DNA of 64,000 nt from Tetradesmus obliquus. Lineage: Eukaryota; Chlorophyta; Chlorophyceae; Sphaeropleales; Scenedesmaceae. The stretch is taken from NCBI GenBank assembly GCA_030272155.1, contig CP126192.1, positions 7,970,501 to 8,034,500 on the forward strand, in the 5' to 3' direction. The notes beneath the pieces are model-generated. The model had not been told where the DNA came from and did not search any database. It saw nothing but the letters and a program-made list of their open reading frames with translations. A program made the position numbers and the translations under genes. Below are positions 62,901 to 64,000 of the stretch, one piece after another (position 1 is the first letter of the stretch; every line of letters starts with the position of its first letter).

Positions 62901-64000
62901 ACAGGCCGCCACCAAGCACAGGACCCAAAATGGCGCCTGGAGTGACACGCAGGGATTTGAACAGCAATTTATCAGTAAGTAAAGGCCAGAAGGTGGAGCG
63001 CCAGCCAAAGGCCTGCGAGAGCCCACCACCAAGCACCGGGCCCAGGATGGGACCTGCGGCGACAGACAAAAGTGATGAAAAGAGACGAACACCAACAAGT
63101 TTGTGGTGCATGTTCATGACATGAAGATGGAGCACCAGCCAAAGGCCTGGGACAGGCCACCACCCAGCACAGGGCCCAGGATGGGACCTGCAGTTGACAC
63201 ACAGATTGGTGACACAGCAAGCTTGCTTAAGAATCAGGCCTAGTCAGTGCTGTTACTATGCAGCCAAAGGCCTGAGACAGCCCGCCACCCAGCATGAGGC
63301 CCAGACTGAGACCTGCGGCAACGCGCAGGGATTTGAAAACAAACGGCCTAGTCAGCAAGGTTTAGGTACAAGCCGTGAGGGTGGAGCGCCAGCCAAAGGC
63401 CTGGGAGAGCCCGCCACCCAGCACGGGGCCCAGGATGGGACCTGCGGCAATAGGCAAGAATTCGCGATGAACGAGTCTGTACAAGACTAGCACGTTCGTG
63501 GTACAAGCCATGAGGTGGAGCGTCAGCCAAAGGCCTGAGGCAGCCCACCACCAAGCACCGGGCCCAGGATGGGACCTGCAGTGACAGACAAGTGATGAAA
63601 AGAGACGACCAACAACATGTTTTTGGTACATGTTCATGACATGAAGGTGGAGCGCCAACCGAAGGCCTGAGACAGGCCACCACCCAGCACAGGGCCCAGG
63701 ATGGGACCTGCGGTGAAAGACAAGTGATGAAAAGAGACGAACACCAACAAGTTTGTGCTGCATGTTCATGACATGAAGGTGGAGCGCCAACCGAAGGCCT
63801 GAGACAGGCCACCACCCAGCACAGGGCCCAGGATGGGACCTGCGGTGAAAGACAAGTGATGAAAAGAGACGAACACCAACAAGTTTGTGCTGCATGTTCA
63901 TGACATGAAGGTGGAGCGCCAGCCAAAGGCCTGAGACAGCCCACCACCTAGCACCGGGCCCAGGATGGGACGTGCGGTGGCACACCAGGTTTCAAAAACA
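59957..64000 (-). CDS. MFS transporter (drug:H+ antiporter-like), 5' part beyond the window
   Basis: Exons (high to low): 62801-62682, 61864-61752, 61485-61302, 60516-59957; phases join exactly (1, 0, 1). The first visible exon carries the MFS motif C of the DHA1 group, GPILGPVLGGGLSQAFGW, and TM segment MYAAVILLPLLIFV. Then a cytosolic loop (THQYIVLQRLKSNN, acidic), further TMs (LHAASTFVAFGAMFCCVVQL, PAMIGIACLAQNAAG) and GFFFCPIGGKLSDIGYAKN, the MFS motif A-like loop. Four more TMs follow, ending in a cytosolic Ala/Glu/Asp-rich tail and TAG at 59957. Substrate unknown; export of small molecules by proton antiport is the family expectation. The upstream exon (ending in phase 1) lies to the right, beyond an array that reaches the window edge. 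Confidence 0.8.
60465..60805 (-). repeat. Exon-edge array in MFS gene, acceptor side, 3 copies
   Basis: The last-exon start FFFCPIGGKLSDIGY begins at 60516 (complete); copies at about 60650-60600 (FFFCLIGGKLSNIG) and 60802-60757 (CPIGGKLSDIG). Confidence 0.85.
61010..61380 (-). repeat. Exon-edge array in MFS gene, donor side, 3 copies
   Basis: The exon end SPAMIGIACLAQNAAG plus GTGAGG is complete at 61302 and recurs ending at about 61174 and 61039; a further short CTCACCTGCAGC lies near 61013. Confidence 0.85.
61825..62360 (-). repeat. Exon-edge array in MFS gene, acceptor side, 6 copies
   Basis: The exon start PETHQYIVLQ begins at 61864 (complete) and recurs at about 61950, 62062, 62142, 62244 and 62354, each after a CTGCAGTG acceptor. 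Spacing 80-112 bp. Confidence 0.9.
62735..64000 (-). repeat. Exon-edge array in MFS gene, acceptor side, 10 copies, running off the window
   Basis: The exon start GPILGPVLGGGLSQAFGW begins at 62801 (complete) and recurs at about 62938, 63053, 63187, 63312, 63441, 63575, 63707, 63839 and 63971, spaced 115-137 bp. The units starting at 63707 and 63839 are almost identical over their whole 132 bp, so amplification is recent. The copy at 63971 has lost its acceptor (CTGC to CGTGC). Confidence 0.9.

Noticed and set aside
62735-64000. Tandem genes for several small membrane proteins
   Set aside because: Each copy keeps only about 65 coding bases after an acceptor and then stops; only the copy at 62801 continues into a full exon with a donor.
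1-64000. Transposons, tRNA or rRNA genes
   Set aside because: I saw no reverse transcriptase, transposase or integrase motifs, no long terminal repeats and no cloverleaf I could trust. A tRNA scan would be needed to exclude tRNAs.

Overview
The window looks like nuclear DNA of a green alga (Chlorophyta; a Scenedesmus/Tetradesmus-like chlorophycean is my best guess, not proven). The signs are intron-dense genes with GT...CTGCAG junctions, very abundant CAG/CTG tracts read as poly-Gln, poly-Ala or poly-Ser, plant-type families (UXT/URGT-like sugar-nucleotide transporter, plant-type ureidoglycolate amidohydrolase, organellar PheRS) and TGA/TAG stops in every gene I could model with confidence.

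Layout, left to right: the end of an unrecognised + strand gene (1-996); a small secreted protein with a GPI-like tail (1831-2802); a single-exon UDP-glycosyltransferase (4384-6057); on the - strand a ten-exon SMC-family ATPase (14149-7544); on the + strand a seven-exon nucleotide-sugar transporter (14758-17728); an unrecognised secreted multi-exon protein (18616-22484); a small secreted protein on the - strand (25315-24851); on the - strand an ER-targeted ureidoglycolate amidohydrolase (32980-26188); a huge Gln/Ala/Ser-rich protein (33848-38010); a secreted Met-Pro-Gly-rich protein (39247-39843); two tandem paralogous YeeE/YedE (TsuA-like) sulfur transporters on the - strand (46279-42543 and 51449-47539); the organellar phenylalanyl-tRNA synthetase (56898-52219, -); a SprT-like metalloprotease (57674-58937, +); and an MFS transporter (from beyond the right edge to 59957, -). 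Exon models were built by hand from reading-frame continuity across GT/AG sites. For the SMC, transporter, PheRS, SprT and MFS genes the phases of all modelled exons close exactly.

The dominant unexplained signal is structural. In almost every intron-bearing gene, short segments that straddle an exon-intron boundary (roughly 80-240 bp) are repeated in tandem inside the intron, from 2 to about 11 times. Where the boundary is an acceptor, the complete exon is the last copy; where it is a donor, the complete exon is the first. The copies usually keep their splice sites and much of the coding frame, so the introns are filled with decoy exon edges. The same happens at the 3' ends of the ureidoglycolate amidohydrolase and of both sulfur transporters. 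The single-exon glycosyltransferase and the two-exon SprT gene lack such arrays. CAG/CTG microsatellites sit inside the arrays, and at least one (43846-43904) appears to have grown from a Leu-codon run of a duplicated exon fragment.

The genes do not form one pathway. Grouped by role: nitrogen and sulfur scavenging (ureidoglycolate breakdown, thiosulfate/sulfur uptake), endomembrane sugar metabolism (glycosyltransferase, UDP-sugar transporter), genome maintenance (SMC, SprT-like protease) and organellar translation (PheRS).
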